DNA of 64,000 nucleotides from Oceanospirillaceae bacterium (GTDB taxonomy: Bacteria > Pseudomonadota > Gammaproteobacteria > Pseudomonadales > Balneatricaceae): positions 1 to 64,000 of the forward strand of contig JABSQZ010000022.1 of assembly GCA_013215505.1 (NCBI GenBank), in the 5' to 3' direction. Positions 46,534 through 55,821 of this stretch are shown here, one piece after another. Positions within the stretch are counted from its first letter, which is position 1; each line of letters begins with the position of its first letter. The notes under the pieces were generated by a model, which saw only the letters and a list, made by a program, of their open reading frames with translations, made no database searches and was not told the DNA's origin. The translations under genes and the position numbers were made by a program.

Positions 46534-47607
46534 ATGAATGTCGAGTTTTATCCATTAACGGTCAGTAAAATTTCGCGCTTGTGCCCGGATGCGGTGGCTA
46601 TTAACTTTAAAGTGGATACACACTTAAAAGAGGCGTTTAAATTTCATCAGGGTCAGCACTTGATCATCGAGGCTGATATCGGCGGTGAAAAAGTTCGCCG
46701 TTCCTACTCTATCAGCGTTGCTACCGGCAGTGACGAATTACAAGTGGGGATTAAAAAAATCACTAATGGGGTTTTTTCTAACTTCGCCAACGAGCAATTG
46801 CAAGTGGGAGACACCTTGCAAGTGATGCCACCGCAGGGGCATTTTTATACCGATTTAGATCCAGGGCAACAAAAACATTATGCACTAGTGGCGGCAGGTA
46901 GTGGCATTACCCCTATGTTATCGATTGCCGAGTCGGTACTGGCGTCTGAGCCACAGGCCAGAGTAACTTTGATTTTCTCCAATAAAACCACCCAATCTAT
47001 GATGTTCAAAGAGCGAGTGAGCTTTTTAAAGAACCGCTATATGACCAGATTCAGTTGGATCAATGTCTTCTCCCGTGAAGAGCAAGAGGCAGAAGTGTTA
47101 CACGGCAGACTCAGCGCTGAGAAAATGCAGTCGCTGCAAGCTGCGCGACTGATTGATATGAACAGCTTTGATGAGTGCTTTCTCTGTGGTCCGCAGCAGA
47201 TGGTTAAGTCCATCGAGACGGCTCTGTTGGCTGCCGGGTTGGCTGCTGAAAATATCCACTATGAATTGTTTTATGCCGGCGATGAAGTACTGCCTGAGCT
47301 CAGCGCCGAGCAAAAAGCGGATAAAAGCATTAAACAAGTGACTGTCAAATCCGGGGGGCGAAAGTTAACGTTGCAGTTGACCAGCACAGGTACAGATATT
47401 CTCGAATCGGCGATGCAGCACGGTCTGGATTTGCCTTTCAGCTGTAGAGGGGGAGTCTGTGCCACTTGTAAGGCAAAAGTGATTAGCGGTGAGGTGAGAA
47501 TGGACAAAAATCACTGTTTAACTGCTAGGGAAGTGGCAGAGGGCATGATTCTCACTTGTCAGTCACACCCTGTCAGTGATCGTGTCGAAGTAGACTTTGA
47601 TGTATAG
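46534..47607 (+). CDS. paaE: Phenylacetyl-CoA epoxidase reductase PaaE
   Basis: 357 residues: FAD domain (RRSYSISVATG), NAD domain (ALVAAGSGITPMLSIAESVL, then FLCGPQQMV) and C-terminal plant-type [2Fe-2S] ferredoxin with ligands in SCRGGVCATCKA and ILTCQSHP. It passes electrons from NADPH to PaaA. Last gene of paaABCDE, followed by a strong terminator after about 120 bp. Confidence 0.96.
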   Translation: MNVEFYPLTVSKISRLCPDAVAINFKVDTHLKEAFKFHQGQHLIIEADIGGEKVRRSYSISVATGSDELQVGIKKITNGVFSNFANEQLQVGDTLQVMPPQGHFYTDLDPGQQKHYALVAAGSGITPMLSIAESVLASEPQARVTLIFSNKTTQSMMFKERVSFLKNRYMTRFSWINVFSREEQEAEVLHGRLSAEKMQSLQAARLIDMNSFDECFLCGPQQMVKSIETALLAAGLAAENIHYELFYAGDEVLPELSAEQKADKSIKQVTVKSGGRKLTLQLTSTGTDILESAMQHGLDLPFSCRGGVCATCKAKVISGEVRMDKNHCLTAREVAEGMILTCQSHPVSDRVEVDFDV

Positions 47608-47726
47608 CCAGGCAGCGAATTAATAAGCACAGCTTGTCTGCTGCCAGAGCTCTGCTGAACAGTCGCGAAAGTAACTTTGCCTGAGCAAGCAGTTGTTAAA
47701 AAACTATTTTAAGCTTAAACTATTAA

Positions 47727-47760
47727 CCTGATAGGGATTGCCCTCCCTGTCAGGTTTTTT
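47727..47760 (+). terminator. Intrinsic terminator of paaABCDE
   Basis: CCTGATAGGGA pairs with TCCCTGTCAGG (11-bp stem with one T-G pair, loop TTGCCC), followed by TTTTTT at 47755-47760. Confidence 0.9.
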
Positions 47761-47793
47761 GTTGGTCGTTAACCCAGAATTTTGGAGTCTTGC

Positions 47794-49842
47794 ATGTCCC
47801 TGGTAAATACCCGTATTGTCAATCAAATCGCCATCCTAGAAATTGACTCGCCGCCGGTCAATGCACTGAGTGCTCAGTTGCGCAGCGAAATGATAGCAGC
47901 CTTACAGGCGCTGGCTGATCAGTCTCAGTTACAAGCCATAGTACTGTACTGCGCCGGCAGTACTTTTATCTGCGGGGCCGATATCCGCGAGTTTGATGGG
48001 GAGCCGCTGGCACCGCATTTACCGGAACTGATTTCGCATCTGGAGCGCAGCACTGTGCCAGTTATCGCGCTGTTACACGGGCATGTGCTTGGAGGGGGGC
48101 TGGAGGTCGCTGCGGCTTGTCACTACCGTGTTGCACTAAAAAGTACCAACATTGGTCTTCCCGAAGTGGGCTTAGGAGTCGTGCCAGGGGCGGGGGGGTG
48201 CCAGAGAATGATGCGCCTGGTCGGCGTCACTAATGCCGTGAAACTGGCAACTTCAGGACGTGCAGTGAAAGTCACTGATGACAACTATGCAAGGCTTTGC
48301 GAGCATCTTATCGATAGTCAAGATGACTTGTTGCAGCAGGGGTTGGCCTGGGTACAGCGGCGATTAGCCGAAAACAGCTTGCCGATAAAGCCAACCAGTG
48401 AATTAGCCTTAGACAGTGCGGCACAAGAAATCGACTGGCAACAGTTTAAAAAGCAAGTGCAACGCAGTGCCAAAAGTAATCCTGCACCAATGCAATTATT
48501 GCAGCAATTAGCAAGAGATTGGGCGCTTCCCGTAGCGCAAGGGGAAAAAAATACCCGAAAATTATTTTTGCAGTTGCGTCAATCAGACGCGGCCAAAGCC
48601 TTGCGGCATGCGTTCTTTGCTGAGAAAAAAATGCAGCCAGGGCGTTCACAGCAAGCTTTTACTGTCAGTAAAGTTGCAGTGATCGGTGCCGGGACTATGG
48701 GTAGTGCAATTGCGATTTGTTTCGCCGATGGCGGATTCAAAGTGACTTTATTAGAGCAATCTCAGCAAGCTTTAGAGCGTGGTTTGAAGCGCATTGAAGA
48801 TGAATATCAGCGCAGCTGCGAGCGTGGCCGTATCAATCAAAAGCAACTGCAGCAGCGCCTGAATCTGATCCAGGGCAGTTGTGATTACAGTTCAATCTCA
48901 GAAGTTGACTTAGTCATAGAAGCGGCATTTGAAAGCCTGGAAGTGAAGAAAACTATCTTTAAACGTTTAGATTCAGTCTGTAAAGAAGGTGCAATTCTGG
49001 CGACTAATACTTCGTATTTGGACATAAATGTTATAGCTCAGGCAACTTCTCGCCCCGAATCAGTCGTCGGCATGCACTTCTTTAGCCCGGCAAACATCAT
49101 GAAACTGCTGGAGATAGTCAAAGCTGACAAGACCTCAGACGCGGTACTTGAGCAAATGCAGCAATTGGCAAAAAAGCTGCGTAAACAGGCTGTCACTGTA
49201 GGGGTCTGCTTCGGCTTCGCCGCCAATCGGATCTATACCCGCTACGGTCGTGAAGTCCAGCAAATGCTGTTGGAGGGAGCAAGCATTGAAATGATTGATC
49301 AGGCGATGCGCGAATTTGGCATGGCGATGGGCCCCCTGGCAGTACAAGATTTATCCGGCATAGATATAGGTCACAATGCCAGATCGCAGTATCCGCATCC
49401 CAGTTATGACCCCGGCTATTTTAAAGTATCGGCGGCACTTGTGGCCGCGGGACGATTAGGCAGAAAAAGTGGATCGGGTTTCTATGATCATAGTCAGCGC
49501 ACTGCTTGTCTGGACCCACAAGTTGCGCAGATAATTGCTCAGGTTGCACAAGAGTTAAAGGTTGAGAAAACTGAGTTTAGCTTGCAGAGTATTGCACAGC
49601 GCGCCCTATTGGCAATGATTAGTGAAGCGATCCAAGTATTGGAGCAGGGCATAGTGCAACAAAAAGAGGCCATAGATCTGATTTGGCTACACGGCTATGG
49701 TTTTCCCAGAGCAAAAGGCGGACCAATGTTTATGGCACAGCAGTGGGGAATTGCACAGCTGCAGCAGCAGTTTTCGGCACTGCGGGAAAAGCAGGGTGAT
49801 AAAATTTGGCCGCGGCTAAATCTAGCTAAGTATCTGGAGTAA
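47794..49842 (+). CDS. FadB/FadJ-type hydratase-dehydrogenase fusion, probable PaaF+PaaH replacement
   Basis: 682 residues from the ATG at 47794 (GGAG 7 bases upstream; a TTG four codons earlier is possible). The N-terminal crotonase half shows TFICGADIREFDG and HGHVLGGGLEVAAACHYRVA; the C-terminal half is a 3-hydroxyacyl-CoA dehydrogenase (VAVIGAGTMGSAIAICFADGG near 297, EAAFESLEVKKTIF, GMHFFSPANIMKLLEIVK). The layout equals FadJ/peroxisomal MFE1. The paa set here has no separate paaF or paaH, so this protein can do both beta-oxidation-like steps. Inference from context. Confidence 0.88.
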   Translation: MSLVNTRIVNQIAILEIDSPPVNALSAQLRSEMIAALQALADQSQLQAIVLYCAGSTFICGADIREFDGEPLAPHLPELISHLERSTVPVIALLHGHVLGGGLEVAAACHYRVALKSTNIGLPEVGLGVVPGAGGCQRMMRLVGVTNAVKLATSGRAVKVTDDNYARLCEHLIDSQDDLLQQGLAWVQRRLAENSLPIKPTSELALDSAAQEIDWQQFKKQVQRSAKSNPAPMQLLQQLARDWALPVAQGEKNTRKLFLQLRQSDAAKALRHAFFAEKKMQPGRSQQAFTVSKVAVIGAGTMGSAIAICFADGGFKVTLLEQSQQALERGLKRIEDEYQRSCERGRINQKQLQQRLNLIQGSCDYSSISEVDLVIEAAFESLEVKKTIFKRLDSVCKEGAILATNTSYLDINVIAQATSRPESVVGMHFFSPANIMKLLEIVKADKTSDAVLEQMQQLAKKLRKQAVTVGVCFGFAANRIYTRYGREVQQMLLEGASIEMIDQAMREFGMAMGPLAVQDLSGIDIGHNARSQYPHPSYDPGYFKVSAALVAAGRLGRKSGSGFYDHSQRTACLDPQVAQIIAQVAQELKVEKTEFSLQSIAQRALLAMISEAIQVLEQGIVQQKEAIDLIWLHGYGFPRAKGGPMFMAQQWGIAQLQQQFSALREKQGDKIWPRLNLAKYLE

Positions 49843-49907
49843 GGTTTTCTCGGGCAGTTGTCGCTAAATGCGAGTGGCAGCTGTCCACGGCCTTTATTGA
49901 TGCCCTG

Positions 49908-51215
49908 CTAGTTGTCGATGCAATGCATCGAATTGCAGGCCCAATCCAAGCTTTCAAGATAGGCTTTAGCGTAGATATCGGTATCGAAATCAGCGCTCAT
50001 CTGCTGCCAGTTACCCTCCCCAAAATGGATGGTATTGCGCAATATATTGCCCATGACTCCCGTGCCTTTAATGATGGCTGCTTTTATTTCCTGGGTCAGA
50101 GGTATCTGCTCTAATAACTCCTTTTGCTCTATATCTAACAGTGCATTGACCCCGGACATCATCCCGGCAATCATATAGCCGGAGATATCTTTGACCCCTG
50201 AGGCGCAGGCAACTTTTTCACACATATGGCCTCTGATCAACAACTGCCGGGTCAGTTCTTCCGGTTTACCTTGGTTTGACAGCATCGCTATTATCAATGC
50301 CCATTTTTTCATGTCAGCGATGCCTAAAATATTGATAGCTTCGGACACTGATTCAATCTCGCGCACCAGTTTATTGGCACTGGAGTTAACAATACGCAAT
50401 AACTTGAACGTAAAAACCGGGTCTTGAATGATCAGTTTTTCAAGCTTTGTTGAAGTGACGTTCGGGTCTTGCAATGCCTGCAAAATACTCAGTAGTTTTG
50501 CCTGGGTAGGTTTTACTTTACTGCCTTGTACCATTTCCGGGGTTGATAAAAAGTATCCCTGAAAGAGTTTAAAACCCAAATCTTTACAGTGCTGGTACAT
50601 AGCGTGAGTTTCTATTTTCTCTGCCAGTAAAGTGACCTTGTAGGGTTTAAGTTTCTCAACTTGTGCGATCACTTGCTCAGGAGTCATCCCCAACACATCG
50701 ACTTTGATAATTTGCGCCAGCTGCAGCAACGGAATGTACTTGTCGTCGTAGACAAAATCATCCAGTGCTATTTTGTAACCTTTGTTACACAGAGATTTCA
50801 CGCTTTTTATTAATCTGGCATCGACTTCAATGTCTTCCAAAATCTCCAGCACAATTTGATTAGTGGGCAAATTTGGCAGTGTATCGTTGACGATTAAATC
50901 GTAGGTTAAGTTGAGGAACGCCGGCATTCTCTTTAGCTGGTTGTTTTGGTAGACCGAGGTATAAGAGTTTAACAGTACATTGATAGTGGCCAGGGATCCG
51001 GAAAAATCGAAAACTGCCTGATTATCCGAGTGATCACCCCGGTACAGTAATTCATAGGCGACAGTTTCTAACTTGTTGTTAAAAATAGGTTGCCGGGCCA
51101 TTAATACTTCTTTTTTTATAGTATTTTTGATTAACATTGCCGAGATATCCAGCTCATCAGTTTCGTTCATCCCTGTTCGTATGAGTGAGTCTTCAGAGTG
51201 ATGATTAATATCCAT
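49908..51215 (-). CDS. EAL-like plus HDOD domain signalling protein
   Basis: 435 residues. First half: a degenerate EAL domain (LMARQPIFNNKLETVAYELLYRG, where ELL replaces EAL, then IALDDFVYDDKY and LLAEKIETHAMYQHC). Second half: HDOD domain (LEKLIIQDPVFTFKLLRIVNSSANKLVREIESVSEAINILG, KWALIIAML). This is the YuxH-type family. The EAL part lacks several acidic ligands, so it is probably not a cyclic-di-GMP phosphodiesterase and may serve as sensor or binder. It is convergent with the paaF/H fusion and divergent from the HAD gene. Confidence 0.85.
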   Translation of the reverse strand: MDINHHSEDSLIRTGMNETDELDISAMLIKNTIKKEVLMARQPIFNNKLETVAYELLYRGDHSDNQAVFDFSGSLATINVLLNSYTSVYQNNQLKRMPAFLNLTYDLIVNDTLPNLPTNQIVLEILEDIEVDARLIKSVKSLCNKGYKIALDDFVYDDKYIPLLQLAQIIKVDVLGMTPEQVIAQVEKLKPYKVTLLAEKIETHAMYQHCKDLGFKLFQGYFLSTPEMVQGSKVKPTQAKLLSILQALQDPNVTSTKLEKLIIQDPVFTFKLLRIVNSSANKLVREIESVSEAINILGIADMKKWALIIAMLSNQGKPEELTRQLLIRGHMCEKVACASGVKDISGYMIAGMMSGVNALLDIEQKELLEQIPLTQEIKAAIIKGTGVMGNILRNTIHFGEGNWQQMSADFDTDIYAKAYLESLDWACNSMHCIDN

Positions 51216-51330
51216 TTATGAACCTATTATAACTGAGAAAAATGATCTAAGTATATGCATTTACTGAGATTTAGGAAAAACAAATAACATTAGTTGAAAA
51301 AAAATTGAAGTGTTATTATCTGTGCTTTCT

Positions 51331-52035
51331 ATGCAAATACATCAACCTAAAAATAGCAGAGATTCACAATTGTTCAAACTTTTAATATTTGACTGGGACG
51401 GTACTTTGATGGACTCGTCGGCACGCATTGTCTCCAGTATGCAAAGCGCCGCCAGCAGCTTATCTTTAAGTATCCCAACAAGTGAAGCCGTTCGAAATAT
51501 CATAGGTTTATCTTTAGAGCAGGCCAATAAATTACTAATTCCCGGTATCAGTGACAACGACAATCAGCAGCTATGCGCTGCTTATTCCGAGCATTACCGC
51601 TACCGGGATCAGACGCCAACACCTTTGTATCCCGGTGTGCAAAGTACATTACTGAGCCTGCATGACAAAGGCTACCTATTGGCGGTCGCGACGGGTAAGG
51701 GACGTGGCGGCATAGAAAGGGTGTTTGCCGAAACCGGTCTGGGTCCTTTATTCGTAACTTCCCGTGGCGCTGATGAAACTAAATCAAAACCCGATCCTCT
51801 AATGTTGAGGCAAATACTGCAACAGACCGACATTGCTGCGCAACAGGCTATAATGATTGGCGATACCAGCTATGATTTAGAAATGGCACAACGCGCAAAC
51901 ATGCCGAGTGTGGCAGTCAGTTACGGTATGCATAGCCTGGAAACACTCAGACGCTATAAACCAATTTTAGAAGTAGATAAATTCCAGCAAATAGAACCTT
52001 GGCTGGACCGACAGATGGAGATGAAATGTGAGTGA
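51331..52035 (+). CDS. HAD-IA phosphatase (phosphoglycolate phosphatase-like)
   Basis: 234 residues from the ATG at 51331; a GTG 7 codons upstream is open too. HAD motifs are intact: motif I LIFDWDGTLMDS, motif II LAVATGKGRGG, motif III KSKPDPLM and motif IV IMIGDTSYDLEMAQRANM. It overlaps the sppA gene by 8 bases. In Pseudomonas the same pair follows rluC directly; here rluC is about 43 kb away. Confidence 0.88.
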   Translation: MQIHQPKNSRDSQLFKLLIFDWDGTLMDSSARIVSSMQSAASSLSLSIPTSEAVRNIIGLSLEQANKLLIPGISDNDNQQLCAAYSEHYRYRDQTPTPLYPGVQSTLLSLHDKGYLLAVATGKGRGGIERVFAETGLGPLFVTSRGADETKSKPDPLMLRQILQQTDIAAQQAIMIGDTSYDLEMAQRANMPSVAVSYGMHSLETLRRYKPILEVDKFQQIEPWLDRQMEMKCE

Positions 52036-53047
52036 TAACCCTTGGGATGAAAAACCGCAGACAAAAGCACAAGACGCGTTGGCATCTGCTAAACAGGCTA
52101 TTGCGAATGGTCGAGAATGGCGGCTGATCGAAAACTTAGTGAATGGGCTTTTTAGCGAGCAAAAAAAGGCCCGTCGCTGGGGCATATTTTTTAAGTCCTT
52201 AACTTTTTTATATCTGTTTTCCCTGCTGGGATTCTACTTGTTTGCCCGACAAACAGGTGATGCTGGGTTGGCCGACAATGAAGCACATACTGCCCTGATC
52301 GAATTAGTGGGGCCAATCTCCGCTGACAGTGAAGCCAGTGCTGATATTCTAGTGGGTTCTCTGCGCCGCGCCTTTGAGTCTGAGCACTCTGCCGCTGTGA
52401 TTATGCGTATTAATAGCCCCGGAGGCTCCCCGGTGCAATCTGGCTATGTTTACGATGAAATTAAGCGTTTGCGAGCGATCTACCCCGACAAAAAACTCTA
52501 TGCAGTGATCTCAGATATAGGCGCTTCCGGCGCTTACTACATCGCTTCAGCTGCGGATTATATCTATGCCGATAAAGCCAGTTTAGTCGGTTCCATCGGG
52601 GTTGTTTCCTCTGGGTTTGGCTTTGTTGGGTTAATGGAAAAGTTAGGTGTTGAGAGACGTGCGCTTTCAGCGGGAGAGAATAAAACTTTCCTCGATCCCT
52701 TCAGCCCTTTAAAAGATCGCGATAGGGTGTTTTGGCAGTCAGTGTTGGAAACTACCCACCAACAGTTTATTGATCAAGTTAAAAAAGGCCGGGGCGATCG
52801 GCTGGTGGATTCACCGGATTTATTCAGTGGTTTGATTTGGACGGGTGAGCAAGCGCTGGAAAAAGGCTTAATTGATGGTTTAGGCAGCAGCAGCTATGTT
52901 GCCAGAGAGATAATCGGCGTGCAAAGTATCAGAGATTACTCTCCGGAGCTCTCTCCCTTTGAAGAAGTGATTGAAAGGTTTGGCGTCTCTTTTGCTGGCG
53001 CAATAGCGACCAAAATGGGATTGAACAGCAATTTTAATCTACAGTAG
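52028..53047 (+). CDS. sppA: S49 family signal peptide peptidase (SppA/SohB-like)
   Basis: 339 residues from a GTG that overlaps the end of the HAD gene. One N-terminal membrane helix (LTFLYLFSLLGFYLFA, about 57-72) anchors a single S49 domain in the periplasm. The serine nucleophile is in SDIGASGAYYIASAADYIYADKASLVGSIGV, with the lysine base in YADKAS; INSPGGSPVQSGYVYDEIKRL is the oxyanion region. It degrades cleaved signal peptides and other membrane peptides. Short-form (36K-type) SppA, not the 67K E. coli form. Confidence 0.9.
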   Translation: MSDNPWDEKPQTKAQDALASAKQAIANGREWRLIENLVNGLFSEQKKARRWGIFFKSLTFLYLFSLLGFYLFARQTGDAGLADNEAHTALIELVGPISADSEASADILVGSLRRAFESEHSAAVIMRINSPGGSPVQSGYVYDEIKRLRAIYPDKKLYAVISDIGASGAYYIASAADYIYADKASLVGSIGVVSSGFGFVGLMEKLGVERRALSAGENKTFLDPFSPLKDRDRVFWQSVLETTHQQFIDQVKKGRGDRLVDSPDLFSGLIWTGEQALEKGLIDGLGSSSYVAREIIGVQSIRDYSPELSPFEEVIERFGVSFAGAIATKMGLNSNFNLQ

Positions 53048-53571
53048 TTAACCCAATAACGGCAGGAACAATGAGTCCGGTATGGCCCAAAAGGTCGAGA
53101 ATATATCGGACTTATGTGTTTTCCGTTAAAGAATTATTCTTTTTAAAGTCAATTTTCTAAGTGCATTTAGATTAATAATTTCTACTTTGTTTTTATTATT
53201 AATAGAATATAGTCGCATAATATATACTAAAGATTATTTGATTAATATTAAATTAATATAAAAAACATGAATAATTATGTCTAGATAGTTTTGAATATCC
53301 CTCGCTGTGTTTTTATGTTCAAACAACACTTTTTAGTTCCTAGTTATCTATGTATCTTAATGAAAAATAATGAAAAATTCAAATTGAAATATAAGTTATG
53401 CCATTCTTCCTGCTAGATTGTTAATAAGTTGTTGGTAATTTGTTAATAATTTGTTGATTATTGTGTAATAAATATTCCTAATTAGTTTTAGATCTGTTGA
53501 TAACTAATTCCCCTATGCTATACCCTTTAATCATAGTCTCCGTTTATTAAAAAAGGATAGCCAATAAAATT
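53048..53571. other. AT-rich intergenic region
   Basis: About 520 bases with marked AT-richness between about 53150 and 53480, and no supportable frame. The AAGGAT close to 53555 is the ribosome-binding site of the following gene. The composition suggests a promoter region or a position prone to insertion; nothing specific seen. Confidence 0.4.
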
Positions 53572-54486
53572 ATGATGGATCATATTTATAAAGGCATTTT
53601 GGATTCTCTCGATAGTTATATTGTAGTGATTGAAGATAATGGAAATATCTCTTTTACTAATAAAACTTGGGGCCAGCTTAGTAAGCGACTTGGCGCGACT
53701 AATGACCTAAATTGGCAGGGAATGAACTATTTTTCTTGTTGCTCTATCCTGCAGTTAAATTCTACTGAATATGCCCGCGATTGTCAGAGACAAGTCGCAG
53801 CGTTATTACAGGGCAAGCAATCTGAATTTACTATTACTCTCACTGCCTGCACTGTAGAGTCGGAAATATGGTTGGAAGTAACAGGGTCTATCGTTACTTT
53901 GGATAATACCCGCTATGTATTATTAAACCACAGCAATATCATCGACCGTAAAAAAGATCATGCAGAAATAGAAAAGCTCACCCTGATAGATATTGAAACA
54001 GGGCTGGCAAATCACAAAAGTTTTCACTCATTTTATTTTAATGAATGGCAGAGATCGAAGCGCAACAGGTCTGAAGTAGCGCTGCTGATAGCAGAAATGG
54101 ATCATACTAACCTCGATCAGCGGCAAACAGCCTCTATCGCAGAAATTTTTACCCGACATGCGCGCCGCGCCTGCGATTTAGCTGCAGTGCTGGACAATAA
54201 CCAATTTGCTTTAGTATTGGGACAAATCGGTACCGTCTCCTGTGAGTTTGTAGCGCAAAGTATTTATCAGGAAATAACGGCCTTACATTTTATGACTGAA
54301 GCGGGCCAAGCCATTAACATCAATATTGGAATTTCTTCAGCGACCCCTACCTTAATAGATACCTCCGACATGTTACTCAATTCAGTCACACTGGCTTTAA
54401 ATAAAGCTAAGGCCTCTCAACAGCAATGTATTAATCATCATTGCCCGACTATTGTCTTTAAAGATCGGCCTCTAATGAAAAACTGA
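53572..54486 (+). CDS. PAS plus degenerate GGDEF protein
   Basis: 304 residues. Residues 1-115 form a PAS-like domain (ILDSLDSYIVVIEDNGNISFTNKTWGQL); 135-295 is a GGDEF fold (IEKLTLIDIETGLANHKSFHSFYFNEWQRSKRNRSEVALLIAEMD). The signature position reads AAVLDNNQFALVLGQ instead of GGDEF, so it cannot be an active diguanylate cyclase. A GTP-binding or regulatory role is possible. It follows an AT-rich region and stands alone. Confidence 0.82.
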   Translation: MMDHIYKGILDSLDSYIVVIEDNGNISFTNKTWGQLSKRLGATNDLNWQGMNYFSCCSILQLNSTEYARDCQRQVAALLQGKQSEFTITLTACTVESEIWLEVTGSIVTLDNTRYVLLNHSNIIDRKKDHAEIEKLTLIDIETGLANHKSFHSFYFNEWQRSKRNRSEVALLIAEMDHTNLDQRQTASIAEIFTRHARRACDLAAVLDNNQFALVLGQIGTVSCEFVAQSIYQEITALHFMTEAGQAININIGISSATPTLIDTSDMLLNSVTLALNKAKASQQQCINHHCPTIVFKDRPLMKN

Positions 54487-54537
54487 GGTTTTTATGCCGT
54501 TGTGACAGAGCTTTATCGATACTCAGCTGATCCTCAG

Positions 54538-54778
54538 GCGGCCACTGAAATTCTTGCGATTCACTCTCCTGGGATGCTAACTGCGCGTGCATAAAACTGC
54601 TGTGGGAGCAGATGATGCAGCGATTTTGCTCGCCACAGATAATGACCAAGAATTTCAGATACAGCTTGTCCTCCAGCGGCCACTGAAATTATTGCGATGC
54701 ACTCTCCTGGGCTAATAGCGGGCGCATAAAGCTGCGGCGGTAGCTGATGATGCAGCGGTTTTTCTCGGCATAGGCAAA
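54538..54778. repeat. Tandem duplication of the NIPSNAP 3' end (138-bp period)
   Basis: The stretch starting GCGGCCACTGAAATT at 54538 recurs at 54676, and the two follow each other with good similarity for about 100 bases (CACTCTCCTGGG, GCATAAA, CTGATGATGCAGCG). The right copy is the true end of the NIPSNAP gene; the left one on the minus strand still encodes a parallel of its C-terminus (EQNRCIICSHSSFMHAQLA against EKNRCIISYRRSFMRPLLA) but has no gene start. A partial gene duplication with decay. Confidence 0.75.
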
Positions 54779-55012
54779 GGCCTGCAGACACTGCTTATCT
54801 TCACTCAACTGTTGACGGTATGCCTCGTAAGCACTCAATGATGCAAAGCTGAACAGTGCATAGGCGATATTGTTGGCACCCTCATGTGGGAGGAAATAGC
54901 CGTGGTGAGTCCCGCCGAGGCTATTGACCAGCGGAATCCAAAGTTTCGCATAAGCTTCAAATTGATCGACTTTATAGGGGTCGATCACATATTCTATATA
55001 ACAAGTGATCAT
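54689..55012 (-). CDS. NIPSNAP family protein
   Basis: 107 residues, one NIPSNAP (ferredoxin-like dimeric alpha-beta barrel) domain: MITCYIEYVIDPYKVDQFEAYAKLWIPLVNSLGGTHHGYFLPHEGANNIAYALFSF. Such proteins are small, often in catabolic or stress clusters, with no established reaction. Its 3' end is duplicated in tandem behind it. Confidence 0.85.
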   Translation of the reverse strand: MITCYIEYVIDPYKVDQFEAYAKLWIPLVNSLGGTHHGYFLPHEGANNIAYALFSFASLSAYEAYRQQLSEDKQCLQAFAYAEKNRCIISYRRSFMRPLLAQESASQ

Positions 55013-55134
55013 GTTTTTTCCTTATTTGCCCATCTGTCATTAACATTCAAGGGCAATTACTCAGATTATAACTATCTTGGCAAACTTGAAATTAGCCAGG
55101 GTAATTGTCTATTACTCCTGGGGTTCGCAGCAGC

Positions 55135-55530
55135 TTAGTCCTGTACTAAGCTAAACCCTTCGTCTATCCAGCCGGTGACACCACCGATCATTTTCTTTAC
55201 CGGGCGCTGTAATTTTGCCAATCTAATGGCTGCTTTTTCGGTGCCATTGCAGTGCGGCCCAGCGCAGTAGACGACAAACAAGCTATCTGCTGGAAATTGT
55301 TGCAGAGACTTTGCGTTTAATCGTGAAGCCGGAACGTTGATCGCAGTAGGTATGTGGCCTGCTGCAAATAGCTGTTCTGCTCTGACATCGAGCAATATAA
55401 AGTCCACTCTTGAATTACTGATTGCGTGATGGACATCCCAGCAGTCGGTTTCATATTTCAACAGTGTCTGGAAATGTTGTAGAGCTTGCTCGCTAGTGGC
55501 TGCAGCTACTCTGGATACACTTGAAGTCAT
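55135..55530 (-). CDS. Rhodanese-like sulfurtransferase
   Basis: 131 residues, one rhodanese domain. DFILLDVRAEQLFAAGHIPTAINVP and the active loop VVYCAGPHCNGTEKAAIRLA are clear; the first cysteine of that loop is the nucleophile. It is divergent from the FtrA-type regulator, an arrangement seen in other bacteria, with the three 37-bp inverted repeats between them. Confidence 0.88.
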   Translation of the reverse strand: MTSSVSRVAAATSEQALQHFQTLLKYETDCWDVHHAISNSRVDFILLDVRAEQLFAAGHIPTAINVPASRLNAKSLQQFPADSLFVVYCAGPHCNGTEKAAIRLAKLQRPVKKMIGGVTGWIDEGFSLVQD

Positions 55531-55590
55531 CAGATATTCCTGGTTAATTGATTGAGGGGCTATTATCGGGCAACAGCTTAACTTATAATA

Positions 55591-55803
55591 TTGGCCTGAT
55601 TGACAGTTATCGATAAGATCGAGCCAAAGTCATTAATAAACATATTTATACCTTGAGTCACGATCTGAACGGGTAATATTGGCCTGATTGATAATTATCG
55701 ATAAGATCAAGCCGAAGCCCTTAAGAAGCTACCTTTAAACACTGGGTAGCATTGTTAATTAAAATTTTGGCTTAACGGATCGTTATCGCTGATATTAAGC
55801 CAA
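55591..55803. promoter_or_regulatory. Three 37-bp inverted repeats at exact 88-bp intervals
   Basis: Units at 55591-55627, 55679-55715 and 55767-55803. Each begins TTGGC, ends GCCAA (GCCGA in the second) and has TTATCG in its centre. Units 1 and 2 are nearly the same; unit 3 differs inside but has perfect arms TTGGCTTAA / TTAAGCCAA. The 51-bp gaps are not alike. They fill the space between rhodanese and ftrA, and 88 bp is about eight and a half helix turns. Probable FtrA operators. Confidence 0.75.
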
Positions 55804-55821
55804 AGTCACCAAGGAGTTTTT

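Noticed and set aside
55591-55803. CRISPR array of three 37-bp repeats and two 51-bp spacers
   Set aside because: The third repeat differs strongly inside, no cas genes or leader are present, and the position in a divergent regulator promoter fits operators better.
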